A stretch of DNA of 64,000 nucleotides from Chloroflexi bacterium GWB2_49_20 (GTDB taxonomy: Bacteria; Chloroflexota; Anaerolineae; Anaerolineales; Villigracilaceae). The number at the start of each line of letters is the position of its first letter. The first letter of the stretch is position 1. The translations under genes were made by a program, and so were the position numbers. The stretch spans positions 62,001 through 126,000 of the forward strand of contig MGMF01000023.1 of NCBI GenBank assembly GCA_001796335.1, given 5' to 3'. Positions 44,859 through 53,883 of this stretch are shown piece by piece. The notes under the pieces are model-generated. The model was not told where the DNA came from and ran no database searches. It saw nothing but the letters and a program-made list of their open reading frames with translations.

Positions 44859-46631
44859 ATGAGAACAACTCAATTATTCGGACAAACATTACGGGAAGCT
44901 CCTGTAGAGGCAGATGTCACCAGCCATCGGCTTTTAGTCAGGGCTGGTTTTATCCGTCAACTGGGAGCTGGCATCTTTACCTATCTGCACCTGGCAAAAC
45001 GTTCGATCACGAAGATCGAAAATCTTATTCGCGAGGAGATGGATGCCATTGGAGGACAGGAAATCAGTATGCCTGTTGTCCATCCAGCTGATATTTGGAA
45101 AGAAACCGGCCGGTGGCATCAAATCGGCTCCGAGATGGGCCGCTTTAGAGATAAAAATGAACACGACATGGTGTTAGCCATGACCCATGAAGAAGTAGTT
45201 GGAGACCTGGTTCGGCGAGAAATCCAATCCTATAAACAACTCCCCCGCTTGATCTACCACATCCAGACAAAATGGCGCGACGATCCGCGTCCACGTGCCG
45301 GCTTGATCCGCGTCCGGGAATTCACAATGAAGGACAGCTATAGCCTCGACTCAGATGGTGGTGGACTTAATCATCAATACTGTGCTCATTACCAGGCATA
45401 TTTTAATATTTACAACCGTTGTTCACTGCCGGTAACTGCAATTAGATCAGACACCGGAATGATGGGTGGAAGCATGGCTCACGAATTTATGTATCTTACC
45501 GATATCGGAGAAGATACTTTATTAATCTGTGACCAATGCGGTTACAAGGCAAATCGCCAGGTTGCTCGATTCAACAAGGAGCCTCTTCCAGTGGAAGAGG
45601 CAAAAGAGATCGTAAAAGTCTCCACTCCTGGAACCCACTCAATAGATAGTCTGGTGAAGTATTTAAATATTCCCAGGGAAAAAACAGCCAAAGCTGTATT
45701 TTTGGTAGCCCAATTCCAGGACAATTCGGGGATAAATGAAAAATTCATTTTTGCTGTTGTACGTGGGGATATGGAACTTAATGAGACAAAACTTTTGAAT
45801 GCCATCAAGGCCAAAGAGTTACGCCCGGCGAGAGATGATGAAATTCTAGCCATCGGTGCGGTTCCCGGGTTTGCATCTCCAGTAGGGTTAAAAAATGTCT
45901 TGATCATCGTTGACGACATCATCCCTGTCTCCCCCAATCTGGTAAGTGGTGCTAATGAAACCGATTATCACTTTCTAAACGTCAATTACCAACGTGATTT
46001 TTCATCTTCCCAGGTGGTTGATATCGCCAGCGCCAATGAGGGCTGTGGTTGCCCCGACTGTGGATCTCCTCTCACTGCTTCTCGTGGAGTTGAAGTCGGG
46101 AATATCTTTAAACTTGGAACCCATTACAGCGAATTGTTAAATTGTAATTTCCTCGCCAGTGACGGGAGTTTAAAACCTGTATATATGGGATCATATGGTA
46201 TTGGTATCGGTCGCCTGCTGGCCTGTATTGTTGAAGAACATCACGACCAGAATGGGATTATTTGGCCGGTTTCAGTAGCACCTTATCAAATTCACATGGT
46301 ACTTCTTCGAGGCAAAGGTGATGAAAAAAGCGAAATCATTGCCGAGCAGTTGTATAAAATATTAATAAAAGCGGGGTTGGAAGTTTTGTATGACGACAGC
46401 CTTGATAGCCCGGGAATAAAATTTAATAACGCTGATCTGATTGGCTGTCCTATTCGCATTACAGTCAGCGACCGTGCTGCCACCCAGGGTGGAATAGAAA
46501 TTAAATTACGAGGACAAGAAGATAAATCAATAATTCCAATGGACAATATCGTACAATATTTGACTACAAAGTTAAATACGCTTCTGGTCGAAATTTCCAA
46601 CAAAGCAACAGTTGTTCCGTATGCTAATTAA
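44859..46631 (+). CDS. proS: Prolyl-tRNA synthetase, bacterial type with editing insert
   Basis: 590 residues. Class II motifs are present: SHRLLVRAGFIRQLGAGIFTYL, the motif 2 region RDDPRPRAGLIRVREFTMKDSYS and motif 3 GSYGIGIGRLLACIVEEHHDQNGIIWPVSVAPY. Residues about 230-385 correspond to the INS (YbaK-like) editing domain (KTAKAVFLVAQF, then ELRPARDDEILAIGAVPGFASPVGL) that clears Ala-tRNA-Pro. Unlike the upstream ProRS, it belongs to the bacterial branch. It begins 48 bases after the archaeal-type gene and shares its strand; both look intact. Confidence 0.95.
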   Translation: MRTTQLFGQTLREAPVEADVTSHRLLVRAGFIRQLGAGIFTYLHLAKRSITKIENLIREEMDAIGGQEISMPVVHPADIWKETGRWHQIGSEMGRFRDKNEHDMVLAMTHEEVVGDLVRREIQSYKQLPRLIYHIQTKWRDDPRPRAGLIRVREFTMKDSYSLDSDGGGLNHQYCAHYQAYFNIYNRCSLPVTAIRSDTGMMGGSMAHEFMYLTDIGEDTLLICDQCGYKANRQVARFNKEPLPVEEAKEIVKVSTPGTHSIDSLVKYLNIPREKTAKAVFLVAQFQDNSGINEKFIFAVVRGDMELNETKLLNAIKAKELRPARDDEILAIGAVPGFASPVGLKNVLIIVDDIIPVSPNLVSGANETDYHFLNVNYQRDFSSSQVVDIASANEGCGCPDCGSPLTASRGVEVGNIFKLGTHYSELLNCNFLASDGSLKPVYMGSYGIGIGRLLACIVEEHHDQNGIIWPVSVAPYQIHMVLLRGKGDEKSEIIAEQLYKILIKAGLEVLYDDSLDSPGIKFNNADLIGCPIRITVSDRAATQGGIEIKLRGQEDKSIIPMDNIVQYLTTKLNTLLVEISNKATVVPYAN

Positions 46632-46659
46632 CAAACCTATCAGTGGTAATAACTAATTT

Positions 46660-47472
46660 ATGCCAGCTATCAACCTAACAAGATTAAAAAATCAATCAGA
46701 TTTATTGGTTGACCTTTTTGACCAGCCGGATGCTTTTTTGCATAAATTGGAAGAAATTCTTGAATATTATACAAACTACACTCTTCGAGCCAGTCAGGTC
46801 ATTCAAAAATCAAATCTGGCAACCTATAATACACCTCGACCAGTTTTGCTTCAAATTGAAAACGCTATTGAAAAACTGGCCGATCAAAAGCCCCATGCAG
46901 CTGTTAACTTGATAGATGCTCTTTGGAAGGCATCATTTTATGAAACCCGGCTATTGTCAGCCTTCTTGTTAGGTACAATCCCGCCTGCCTTAGCAATGAG
47001 TTTATTAACCAGGTTGCCGGAAAGACTATATGAAACCCAAGATCAAGGGATTAAAAATGCTCTGCTTACATCTGCCTTTGCGCGTTTACGCAGAGAAAAT
47101 CCGCATATCTTAATGATGATGATTTCAGAATGGTTGAACGCTCCTGGTCCAAAAACCCAATCCTGGGGCTTGCATGCTCTTATACCCTTGATACAGCAAC
47201 TGGGATATGATGATCTCCCTAAAATTTTTAAAATACTTCGACCAGCAATTGAGACTGTTTCTACATCCACCGAAATGGATATCCAGGTTTGTATTAATGC
47301 CTTATATCTCATTTCTCCAATAGAAACAATCCATTATTTAAACGAAATCCTCCAAGAAACAAAAAACCCACAAGTAGTAAGGATTTTCATTCGCTATATG
47401 AGAGGCTTTCCGCCAGAAAAGCAAAAAGAGCTGGGTATTACAATTAAAAATAAAACGAGTTCAATTTCTTAA
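46660..47472 (+). CDS. HEAT-repeat-like protein of unknown function (AlkD-like possibility)
   Basis: 270 residues, entirely helical, no membrane span. Repeating helical pairs such as AAVNLIDALWKASFYETRLLSAF and LMMMISEWLNAPGPKTQSWGLHALIPLI resemble the HEAT-like scaffold of AlkD-type DNA-alkylation-repair proteins. I see no confident catalytic Asp/Trp pair, so the function stays open. It follows the second proS by 28 bases and may be read with it; rpsO has its own promoter downstream. Confidence 0.65.
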   Translation: MPAINLTRLKNQSDLLVDLFDQPDAFLHKLEEILEYYTNYTLRASQVIQKSNLATYNTPRPVLLQIENAIEKLADQKPHAAVNLIDALWKASFYETRLLSAFLLGTIPPALAMSLLTRLPERLYETQDQGIKNALLTSAFARLRRENPHILMMMISEWLNAPGPKTQSWGLHALIPLIQQLGYDDLPKIFKILRPAIETVSTSTEMDIQVCINALYLISPIETIHYLNEILQETKNPQVVRIFIRYMRGFPPEKQKELGITIKNKTSSIS

Positions 47473-47516
47473 TCTTTCGAGACAACGGAAATCATATCTA
47501 AATAATACAAAAATTC

Positions 47517-47525
47517 TGGTATAAT
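47517..47525 (+). promoter_or_regulatory. Extended -10 promoter of rpsO
   Basis: TGGTATAAT: TGn plus perfect TATAAT, about 80 bases before the rpsO ATG. No strong -35 is visible. Confidence 0.6.
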
Positions 47526-47529
47526 TCTA

Positions 47530-47573
47530 CTCCGTGACTGGACCTATTAGTGGCGAAAGCTGCTGATATGGAG
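47530..47573 (+). promoter_or_regulatory. Structured rpsO leader, candidate S15 autoregulatory element
   Basis: A 10-bp hairpin at 47545-47568 (TATTAGTGGC, GAAA tetraloop, GCTGCTGATA) is flanked by CTCC and GGAG that can close it from outside. The stem contains G-U next to G-C pairs near the loop, the kind of motif ribosomal protein S15 recognises. It ends 33 bases before the rpsO ATG. Confidence 0.45.
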
Positions 47574-47606
47574 ACCTGCGAATAATCATAAGGAGAAGCA
47601 TACGTC

Positions 47607-47879
47607 ATGCCATTATCTAAAGAAGTAAAAACCAAATTGGTTGAGGATTACCATCGCCACGAAAGTGATACTGGTTCACCAGAAGTTCAAATAGCCATTC
47701 TGACAAATCGGATCGCCCAACTTACAGATCATTTACGAACCAATAAACATGATGAATCCTGTCGACGAGGATTACTCATGCTGGTTGGGCAGCGTCGGAG
47801 ATTGTTGGCGTACCTGAGAAAATCTGAGTACCAACGTTATCTGGCGCTTACCGAAAAATTGAACCTGCGACGCAAATAA
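47607..47879 (+). CDS. rpsO: 30S ribosomal protein S15
   Basis: 90 residues, normal length. The signature [23 protein letters not shown] and the C-terminal [16 protein letters not shown] are clear. It binds 16S rRNA and organises the platform of the 30S subunit. AAGGAG lies before the ATG. A strong terminator separates it from pnp, the usual neighbour. Confidence 0.97.
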   Translation: MPLSKEVKTKLVEDYHRHESDTGSPEVQIAILTNRIAQLTDHLRTNKHDESCRRGLLMLVGQRRRLLAYLRKSEYQRYLALTEKLNLRRK

Positions 47880-47895
47880 TAGATAGTTTACCCGA

Positions 47896-47927
47896 GTAGA
47901 TGGGTGATTACCCATCTACTTTTTTTA
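47896..47927 (+). terminator. Rho-independent terminator between rpsO and pnp
   Basis: 11-bp perfect stem AGTAGATGGGT/ACCCATCTACT with a GATT loop and seven T residues (the first closes the stem). Read-through to pnp is possible, as is common for rpsO-pnp. The following 94-base pnp leader also holds a bulged stem around GTGCTGCCAAC/GTTGGCAC. Confidence 0.9.
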
Positions 47928-48021
47928 TGAAAGTTCCAGTTGGGAATTGAACAGTGCTGCCAACATATGGTTGGCACCTCTTTTCAGTCCCTGACTGGGC
48001 GGAAAATAGGAGAAATATACA

Positions 48022-50256
48022 ATGCATCCCGAATTTAAGCGTTACACCACTAAAGTGGGTAGCCAGGAAATTGCTATTGAAACAGGCAAACTGGCAGCAC
48101 AGGCAGGTGGTGCTGTGACTGTGCATCTTAATGACACAATCATTTTTGCATCTGCAACCATGAGCCCAAATACCCGTGAGGGTATCGACTTTTTCCCCCT
48201 CAGCGTTGAATATGAAGAACGCATGTATGCTGGCGGGAAAATTCCCGGCTCTTTCTTCCGACGTGAAAGTAGGCCAAGCGGTGATGCCATCCTCACCTCA
48301 AGACTTACAGATCGCCCCTTGAGACCTCTTTTCCCGGAAGGAATGCGCAACGATGTCCAGATAATCATATACTCACTCTCTTCAGATGGAGAAAATCCTC
48401 TGGATATTCTTGCGATTAATGCAGCTTCTGCTGCACTAATGATCTCAGATATTCCTTGGAATGGCCCTATTGCTGCTATCCGCGTTGGTCGGATAAATGG
48501 ACAGTTCATTATCAATCCAACCTATCAAGAATTGGAAGAATCTGATCTCGATCTACGGCTAGCTGGCACACGTGATGCCATCTCAATGGTTGAGTGTGGC
48601 GCAAAGGAAGTTCCTGAAGAAGTCATGGTTGCTGCTCTCGAATTAGGACATAAATCCATCCAGCCGCTAATTGAGCTGCAAATGAAAATGGCAGAAGAAA
48701 TTGGGAAATCCAAGAAGTCTGTTGTCACAACCAATCTCAATCCAGACTTGGTTAATAAAGTTTACAATCGATCCCTGCAACCTATGACTGACCTGCTTGA
48801 AAAAACTCTCGCAAAATCTGAGTTTTATGCTGGCGTAGCATCTTTAAGTGAAGAGATTGTTGCAGAATTCACTGAAGGTGGCGAGGCTGATAAAGTTGCA
48901 CCTGAAGTTGTTAAGTCAGCCTTTTCTGAAGCTGAAGCACGAATTATTCGTGATCGGATTCTTAAATTAAACAAACGTATTGACGGAAGAACCACAACTG
49001 AAATCCGACCAATTTGGTGCGAAGTGGGTTTTAGCCCACGCACTCATGGATCAGCAATTTTTACACGTGGTGAAACCCAGGTACTCACAACAGCTACGCT
49101 TGGCACATTGGGAGATGCCCAATTATTGGACACTCTCAACCCGATGAAAACAAAACGATACATGCACCATTATAATTTCCCCCCATTTTCAACAGGAGAA
49201 GTTAAACCACTGCGCGGGCAAAGCAGGCGGGAGATTGGACATGGAGCGTTGGCCGAAAGGGCTCTCGAACCAGTCATTCCAGACAAGGTGGACTTTCCAT
49301 ATACCATTCGCCTGGTTTCAGAAGTAATGGCTTCAAATGGCTCTTCTTCCATGGCATCAGTCTGTGGATCCACCCTGGCTCTTATGGATACTGGTGTCCC
49401 GATCAAGGCTCCGGTTGCCGGTGTTGCCATGGGATTGGTAATGCAAGGCGAAAAATATGCCATTCTTACTGATATCCTCGGCACTGAAGATCATCTCGGC
49501 GATATGGATTTCAAGGTCACCGGCACAACCCGTGGCATTACCGCCCTCCAGATGGATATCAAGGTCAGCGGTGTAAGCTCCGATATCATGTCGCAAGCGC
49601 TTGAGCAGGCGCGTATTGCGCGCCTATCCATATTGGATAAGATGCTGGCAGTACTCCCTGCTCCACGCCCCGATTTAAAAGAACACACTCCACGCATCAC
49701 CATCGTGAAGATCCCGGTGGATAAGATTGGTGCCATAATCGGCCCCGGCGGTAAAAATATTCGCGCTCTCCAGGAAGAAACGGGAACTAAAATTGATATT
49801 GAAGAAGATGGAACAATATATATATCATCTACAGATGGTGTTGGAGCAGAAATTGCCAGGGAGAGGATCGAATCTATAACTGAAACTGCTCAAATTGGTC
49901 GTATCTATACCGGTAAAGTTGTTCGTCTGGCAGATTTTGGTGCTTTTGTGGAGATCCTCCCCGGAACGGATGGATTGGTTCATATTTCTCAACTGGATAG
50001 CGAACGTGTCAACAAAGTTGAGGATTTAGTTCAGATGGGAGATGAAATTACCGTCATGGTCATCGGAATCGATCCCATGGGAAAGATTCGTCTCTCAAGA
50101 CAGGCTGTTTTGGAAGGATGGACCGCCGAAGAAGCCCAGGAACGCGATAAGAAATCTAGTGGGGGCAGCCGCCCAGGTGGCGGAGGACGTCCCGGAGGCC
50201 ATCGCCCGGGTGGTCGGGATAACGACCGCCGTGGGGGCAGCAATAATCGCAGATAA
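48022..50256 (+). CDS. pnp: Polyribonucleotide nucleotidyltransferase (PNPase)
   Basis: 744 residues. Two RNase PH domains, including FFPLSVEYEERMYAGGKIPGSFF in the first and EVMASNGSSSMASVCG in the second; KH domain with GPGGKNIRALQEETG near 575; S1 domain GRIYTGKVVRLADFGAFVEI. It degrades RNA from the 3' end with phosphate. After the S1 domain is a low-complexity Gly/Arg/Pro tail of about 33 residues (SGGSRPGGGGRPGG, later RRGGSNNRR), resembling RGG tails. AGGAG lies before the ATG. Confidence 0.97.
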   Translation: MHPEFKRYTTKVGSQEIAIETGKLAAQAGGAVTVHLNDTIIFASATMSPNTREGIDFFPLSVEYEERMYAGGKIPGSFFRRESRPSGDAILTSRLTDRPLRPLFPEGMRNDVQIIIYSLSSDGENPLDILAINAASAALMISDIPWNGPIAAIRVGRINGQFIINPTYQELEESDLDLRLAGTRDAISMVECGAKEVPEEVMVAALELGHKSIQPLIELQMKMAEEIGKSKKSVVTTNLNPDLVNKVYNRSLQPMTDLLEKTLAKSEFYAGVASLSEEIVAEFTEGGEADKVAPEVVKSAFSEAEARIIRDRILKLNKRIDGRTTTEIRPIWCEVGFSPRTHGSAIFTRGETQVLTTATLGTLGDAQLLDTLNPMKTKRYMHHYNFPPFSTGEVKPLRGQSRREIGHGALAERALEPVIPDKVDFPYTIRLVSEVMASNGSSSMASVCGSTLALMDTGVPIKAPVAGVAMGLVMQGEKYAILTDILGTEDHLGDMDFKVTGTTRGITALQMDIKVSGVSSDIMSQALEQARIARLSILDKMLAVLPAPRPDLKEHTPRITIVKIPVDKIGAIIGPGGKNIRALQEETGTKIDIEEDGTIYISSTDGVGAEIARERIESITETAQIGRIYTGKVVRLADFGAFVEILPGTDGLVHISQLDSERVNKVEDLVQMGDEITVMVIGIDPMGKIRLSRQAVLEGWTAEEAQERDKKSSGGSRPGGGGRPGGHRPGGRDNDRRGGSNNRR

Positions 50257-50262
50257 TTCAAT

Positions 50263-50288
50263 AAAGGGCGACCCCGAGGTCGCCCTTT
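50263..50288 (+). terminator. Terminator hairpin after pnp
   Basis: 11-bp perfect stem AAAGGGCGACC/GGTCGCCCTTT with a CCGA tetraloop; the descending arm ends TTT and is followed by ATAATT. It lies six bases past the pnp stop. Confidence 0.75.
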
Positions 50289-50315
50289 ATAATTCTAATT
50301 AACTATCTATTTGCT

Positions 50316-51518
50316 ATGCTGCAGCAATTGCAAATTACCCGTCGTAAATATCCAAGTCAATTTTGGTTGATGCTGATGGGGGTTTTCATCAGCTCTTCCG
50401 GATCAAGCATGATCTGGCCTTTCTTGATGATATATGTTAGTGGAAAACTAAATCTATCTTTAAGTACAGTTGCCACTTTAGTCACGATCAATGCCAGTAC
50501 AAGTCTGGTGTCATCACTTTTTGCTGGAACTATCGCCGATCATCGCGGCAGAAAAATCGTTATGGTTATCAGCCTGTCCACCAATGGACTGATTTATTTA
50601 TTCATGAGTCAGGCAAATTCCTACTTTGCATTTGCAATTCTGATGTTTCTCACCGGAGCCTCCAATCCCCTCTATCAGGTTGGTGCAGATGCCATGCTGG
50701 CTGACCTGATTCCTGAAGGCGATCGTTCACAAGCTTATGCCATTCAGCGCATGTTTAACAATGCAGGCATCGCCATTGGACCTGCAATAGGAGGGTTTAT
50801 AGCGTCCCGTTCCTACACTATTGCTTTCATAGGAGCTGCAGTTGGGATGCTCACTTACAGTGTTCTACTCATCTTTCGAGCCAGGGAAACTCTCACCCCT
50901 GACAAAAAAGGGGATTTCAAGCATACTTCCATAAAATATGGCGGTTATGAACAGGTTCTAAAAGATCGCCGATATATTATATTTGTATTTCTGATTGCGC
51001 TGGGACTGATTGCCCCATCTATGATGTGGGTGCTGTTGGCAGTCTATGCAAAATCGAATTTTGGATTATCAGAAAGTCTTTTCGGGTGGATTCCAACTAC
51101 CAATGCATTAATGTGCGTGTTTATACAGGTGTTTGTCACACGCTATTCCCGGCGTTTTGCAAGCCTATCCATTGCCACAGTTGGAATGTTCGTATACGCC
51201 GTTGGAGTTGGAAGCATTGCATTGATGAGTCATTTTTGGGGTTTTTGGCTAAGCATGGTGATTATCACATTTGGAGAATTGATTCTGATCCCAACAACTA
51301 CGACCTTCATCGCAAATCTTGCACCCCCCAATTTACGTGGTCGTTATTTGAGTATTTACTGGTTTGGCTGGGGAATAGCCAGGGCTTGTTCTCCTCTTAT
51401 TGGTGGTTTTTTAAATGATAATATCTCCCCGCGCGCAATCTGGGTTGGTGGTCTAGCCATAGGTTTAACAAGTTCGTTAGGATTATATCTTTTCAAGAAA
51501 TTGTATGCTGTAAGCTGA
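50316..51518 (+). CDS. Major facilitator superfamily transporter
   Basis: 400 residues, about 12 membrane segments. The loop 2-3 motif A is GTIADHRGRKIVM, typical of drug/metabolite H+ antiporters. Substrate unknown. No convincing Shine-Dalgarno precedes the ATG. It starts 28 bases after the pnp terminator and converges with the acetyltransferase; AGCTGA...TCAGCT forms a short hairpin over both stop codons. Confidence 0.88.
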   Translation: MLQQLQITRRKYPSQFWLMLMGVFISSSGSSMIWPFLMIYVSGKLNLSLSTVATLVTINASTSLVSSLFAGTIADHRGRKIVMVISLSTNGLIYLFMSQANSYFAFAILMFLTGASNPLYQVGADAMLADLIPEGDRSQAYAIQRMFNNAGIAIGPAIGGFIASRSYTIAFIGAAVGMLTYSVLLIFRARETLTPDKKGDFKHTSIKYGGYEQVLKDRRYIIFVFLIALGLIAPSMMWVLLAVYAKSNFGLSESLFGWIPTTNALMCVFIQVFVTRYSRRFASLSIATVGMFVYAVGVGSIALMSHFWGFWLSMVIITFGELILIPTTTTFIANLAPPNLRGRYLSIYWFGWGIARACSPLIGGFLNDNISPRAIWVGGLAIGLTSSLGLYLFKKLYAVS

Positions 51519-51529
51519 CTTAAATCAGC

Positions 51530-52123
51530 TCAGCTCAACTTCTCTTCGAGATCACTTTTCACTTTACTCCACTCATTGTCTAATATACTGTAGTAAACAC
51601 TGTCTCTAATTACCCCCTCCGGTGTGATCATGTGATTGCGGAGGATTCCTTCTTTTAATGCCCCCAATCGTTCAATTGCTCTTTGAGAGCGTATATTGCG
51701 AAGATCAGTTTTAAATTGAACACGAATGCACCCCAAGTCTTCAAAAGCATATTTTAATAATAAATACTTACTTTCTGTATTTACACCGGTACGTTGAAAG
51801 TCCACCGAGTACCATGTTCCACCGATTTCCAATCCTTTATGTTCTGGTCTCATATCCAAATATCTGGTCGCCCCCACAACCTTTCCTGAAGCCAGATGGA
51901 TTACAGCAAAAGGTAGATCGCTGCCCATGTCCTGACGTTTTAAAATATCCCGCACCCAGCCTCGCATATTCTCCTCGGTGATCGGCTCGCCATACAGCAT
52001 GTATTTCCAAATGCTAACATCTTTCCCTGAAATCGCCAACTCTTCTACATGATCTTCTGACAAAGGTTCCAAGCGGACAATTTCTCCAAACAAAGTTACT
52101 TGCTTCTGCCATAGCCCTCTCAT
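51530..52123 (-). CDS. GNAT-family acetyltransferase, RimJ/RimL type
   Basis: 197 residues. N-terminal strand VRLEPLSEDHVEEL, then the ribosomal-protein-acetyltransferase-like core with GTWYSVDFQRTGVNTESKYLLLKYAFEDLGCIRVQFKTDLRNIRSQRAIERLGAL. The second half fits RimJ/RimL and related small-molecule acetyltransferases. It starts two bases after the murE stop, so it is co-expressed with murE. Acceptor unknown. Confidence 0.83.
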   Translation of the reverse strand: MRGLWQKQVTLFGEIVRLEPLSEDHVEELAISGKDVSIWKYMLYGEPITEENMRGWVRDILKRQDMGSDLPFAVIHLASGKVVGATRYLDMRPEHKGLEIGGTWYSVDFQRTGVNTESKYLLLKYAFEDLGCIRVQFKTDLRNIRSQRAIERLGALKEGILRNHMITPEGVIRDSVYYSILDNEWSKVKSDLEEKLS

Positions 52124-52125
52124 GT

Positions 52126-53688
52126 TTATTCATCCTGAGTAGGCAAGTAAGGCATTTCAGGTCCTGCGATACATAAATACTCGGCAAGTGCTGCGCGCAG
52201 TGCGGTACGGTCATCCCACGCATATTCTTTCGTTTCAAAACACATGGATTGCTCATGTCCTTTTCCGCAGCAAATAACCAGGTCACCCGGCAGCGCCATT
52301 TTGACGCCTTGTCGGATTGCATTTCTCCGGTCAGGAATACACAAGTAATTCTCTCCCAACTCAGCTTTCTGGGATTGCGCGCCTGCTGCCATCTCGGCAA
52401 GAATATTTTCCAGTGATTCGGTTCGGGGGTCTTCAGCCGTGAAAATGGAAAAATCCGCCAATAAAACCGAAGTTTCCGCCATCAGTCTTCGTTTTTCCCG
52501 ATCTCGCAAACCAGCTGATCCAAATACCACAATTACTTTTCCCTTCGTCAGTTTCCTGGCTGCTTGCAAGGCAACTATTAAGGCATTGGGGGTATGTGCA
52601 AAGTCCACGATTGCAGTGAAATTCTGTCCAGAATCTATCCTTTCCATTCGGCCAGGTACGCCTTTCATGGCAGCGATCCCGCGTGCTGCAACGGAAGGAT
52701 CTATACCCAACCCAACTACCCCTGTTGAAAACGCAGCCAGGCAGTTTGAAACATTAAAAGCACCAACAAGGCAACTCGTAACCTTGGTTTTCTTCTTTCC
52801 AAAAGCGCTAATGTTGAACTCCAATCCTTCTTCATTGAAGTTGATATCCTTCGCAAGAATGTCTGCTTCTGTATCGACCGCATAGGATATGGTTTTTACT
52901 TTGGAAATTTCCTTCAAATATTGGTAGGAAGAATCATCCCGGTTCAATACCGCCAGCCCGATATTATTAAACTTTTTATTCTTCGTCTCTGCCAAGGATG
53001 CAAAAAGGCGTCCTTTGGCAGCCCGGTAATTTTCAAAAGAACCATGGTGGTCCAGATGCTCATGCGTTATATTGGTGATAACACCAATATCAAAATTGCA
53101 GGCATCCACCCTGAATTGTGCCCATCCATGCGATGTTGTCTCCAACACGACATGCGTTATACCGGCTTCATTCATCATGGCAAGATACTGTTGAACCTCT
53201 GGCGCATCCGGAGTGGTTACGTGAAAGCCAGTATCAAGGACTATATCTCCAATAACAACGTTAACGGTCGAGATCATTCCTGTATTAAAACCCGCAGCTT
53301 GCAGTATATTATAAAGAAGATTGGCGGTTGTCGTTTTTCCATCCGTGCCGGTTATACCGATCATTATCATTTTGCGGGAAGGGTTATCAAAAAAAGCCGC
53401 GGCCAGGAATGCCAGGGCTTGCCTGGAATTTTGAACTCGAATATAGGGCACCTCACATCCAGATATATCCTTTTCTCCGACGATTGCAACAGCACCCCCC
53501 TCCACAGCTTTATTAATATAATCGTGTCCGTCCACATACTCGCCAGGACAGGCAACAAATAATGATCCCGGAATTACCCTTCGAGAATCCCCTGTAATTT
53601 TATGGATATCCAAATCAGGAATCTTACCGATTTCAAAATGAAAAGGGAATTCTGCGAATAATCCTTTAAGTGTCTCAATCCGATCCAT
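52126..53688 (-). CDS. murE: UDP-N-acetylmuramoyl-tripeptide synthetase (MurE type)
   Basis: 520 residues, three-domain Mur ligase. ATP loop GTDGKTT (114-120), carbamylated-Lys region YRAAKG (Lys225), NITHEHLDHHG, VDFAHTPNAL and FGSAGLRDREKR. It adds the third residue to UDP-MurNAc-Ala-Glu. The usual mDAP-specificity motif DNPR is replaced by EDPR at 419-422, so the amino acid added is uncertain. The start at 53688 is chosen because GAGG lies six bases upstream; in-frame ATGs at 53703 and 53700 have no separate SD. It is read with the downstream acetyltransferase gene; no other mur genes are in the window. Confidence 0.92.
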   Translation of the reverse strand: MDRIETLKGLFAEFPFHFEIGKIPDLDIHKITGDSRRVIPGSLFVACPGEYVDGHDYINKAVEGGAVAIVGEKDISGCEVPYIRVQNSRQALAFLAAAFFDNPSRKMIMIGITGTDGKTTTANLLYNILQAAGFNTGMISTVNVVIGDIVLDTGFHVTTPDAPEVQQYLAMMNEAGITHVVLETTSHGWAQFRVDACNFDIGVITNITHEHLDHHGSFENYRAAKGRLFASLAETKNKKFNNIGLAVLNRDDSSYQYLKEISKVKTISYAVDTEADILAKDINFNEEGLEFNISAFGKKKTKVTSCLVGAFNVSNCLAAFSTGVVGLGIDPSVAARGIAAMKGVPGRMERIDSGQNFTAIVDFAHTPNALIVALQAARKLTKGKVIVVFGSAGLRDREKRRLMAETSVLLADFSIFTAEDPRTESLENILAEMAAGAQSQKAELGENYLCIPDRRNAIRQGVKMALPGDLVICCGKGHEQSMCFETKEYAWDDRTALRAALAEYLCIAGPEMPYLPTQDE

Positions 53689-53734
53689 AAATTTCCTCAT
53701 CATCTATTATCGTAACTTCTCAATGAAGTGGGAT

Positions 53735-53777
53735 GTGGGGGAATGCAAGCGAGCTACACTCGCTTGCATTCCCCCAC
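53735..53777 (-). terminator. Long perfect hairpin between the atp cluster and murE
   Basis: 19-bp perfect inverted repeat with a 5-base loop (arms 53735-53753 and 53759-53777, GTGGGGGAATGC... and its complement). No T tract follows on the minus strand, so it may be an RNA-processing or protective structure rather than a simple terminator. Confidence 0.65.
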
Positions 53778-53828
53778 TTTCCGCACTTTTATTGAAATAA
53801 TACCCATTATCTCACTAAACTTAAATAA

Positions 53829-53866
53829 TAAGAGAGTTTCGGTTTGAATCAACCAAAACCCTCTTA
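53829..53866 (-). terminator. Terminator after atpF/H
   Basis: Minus-strand 16-base arms (about 14 pairs) TAAGAGGGTTTTGGTT/AACCGAAACTCTCTTA followed by TTATTT, 18 bases past the atpF/H stop. Confidence 0.75.
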
Positions 53867-53883
53867 CATTTTATTATTCGTCT

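Noticed and set aside
51513-51530. Terminator between the MFS and acetyltransferase genes
   Set aside because: The AGCTGA/TCAGCT stem is only 6 bp, includes stop codons and has no T tract; too weak to call.
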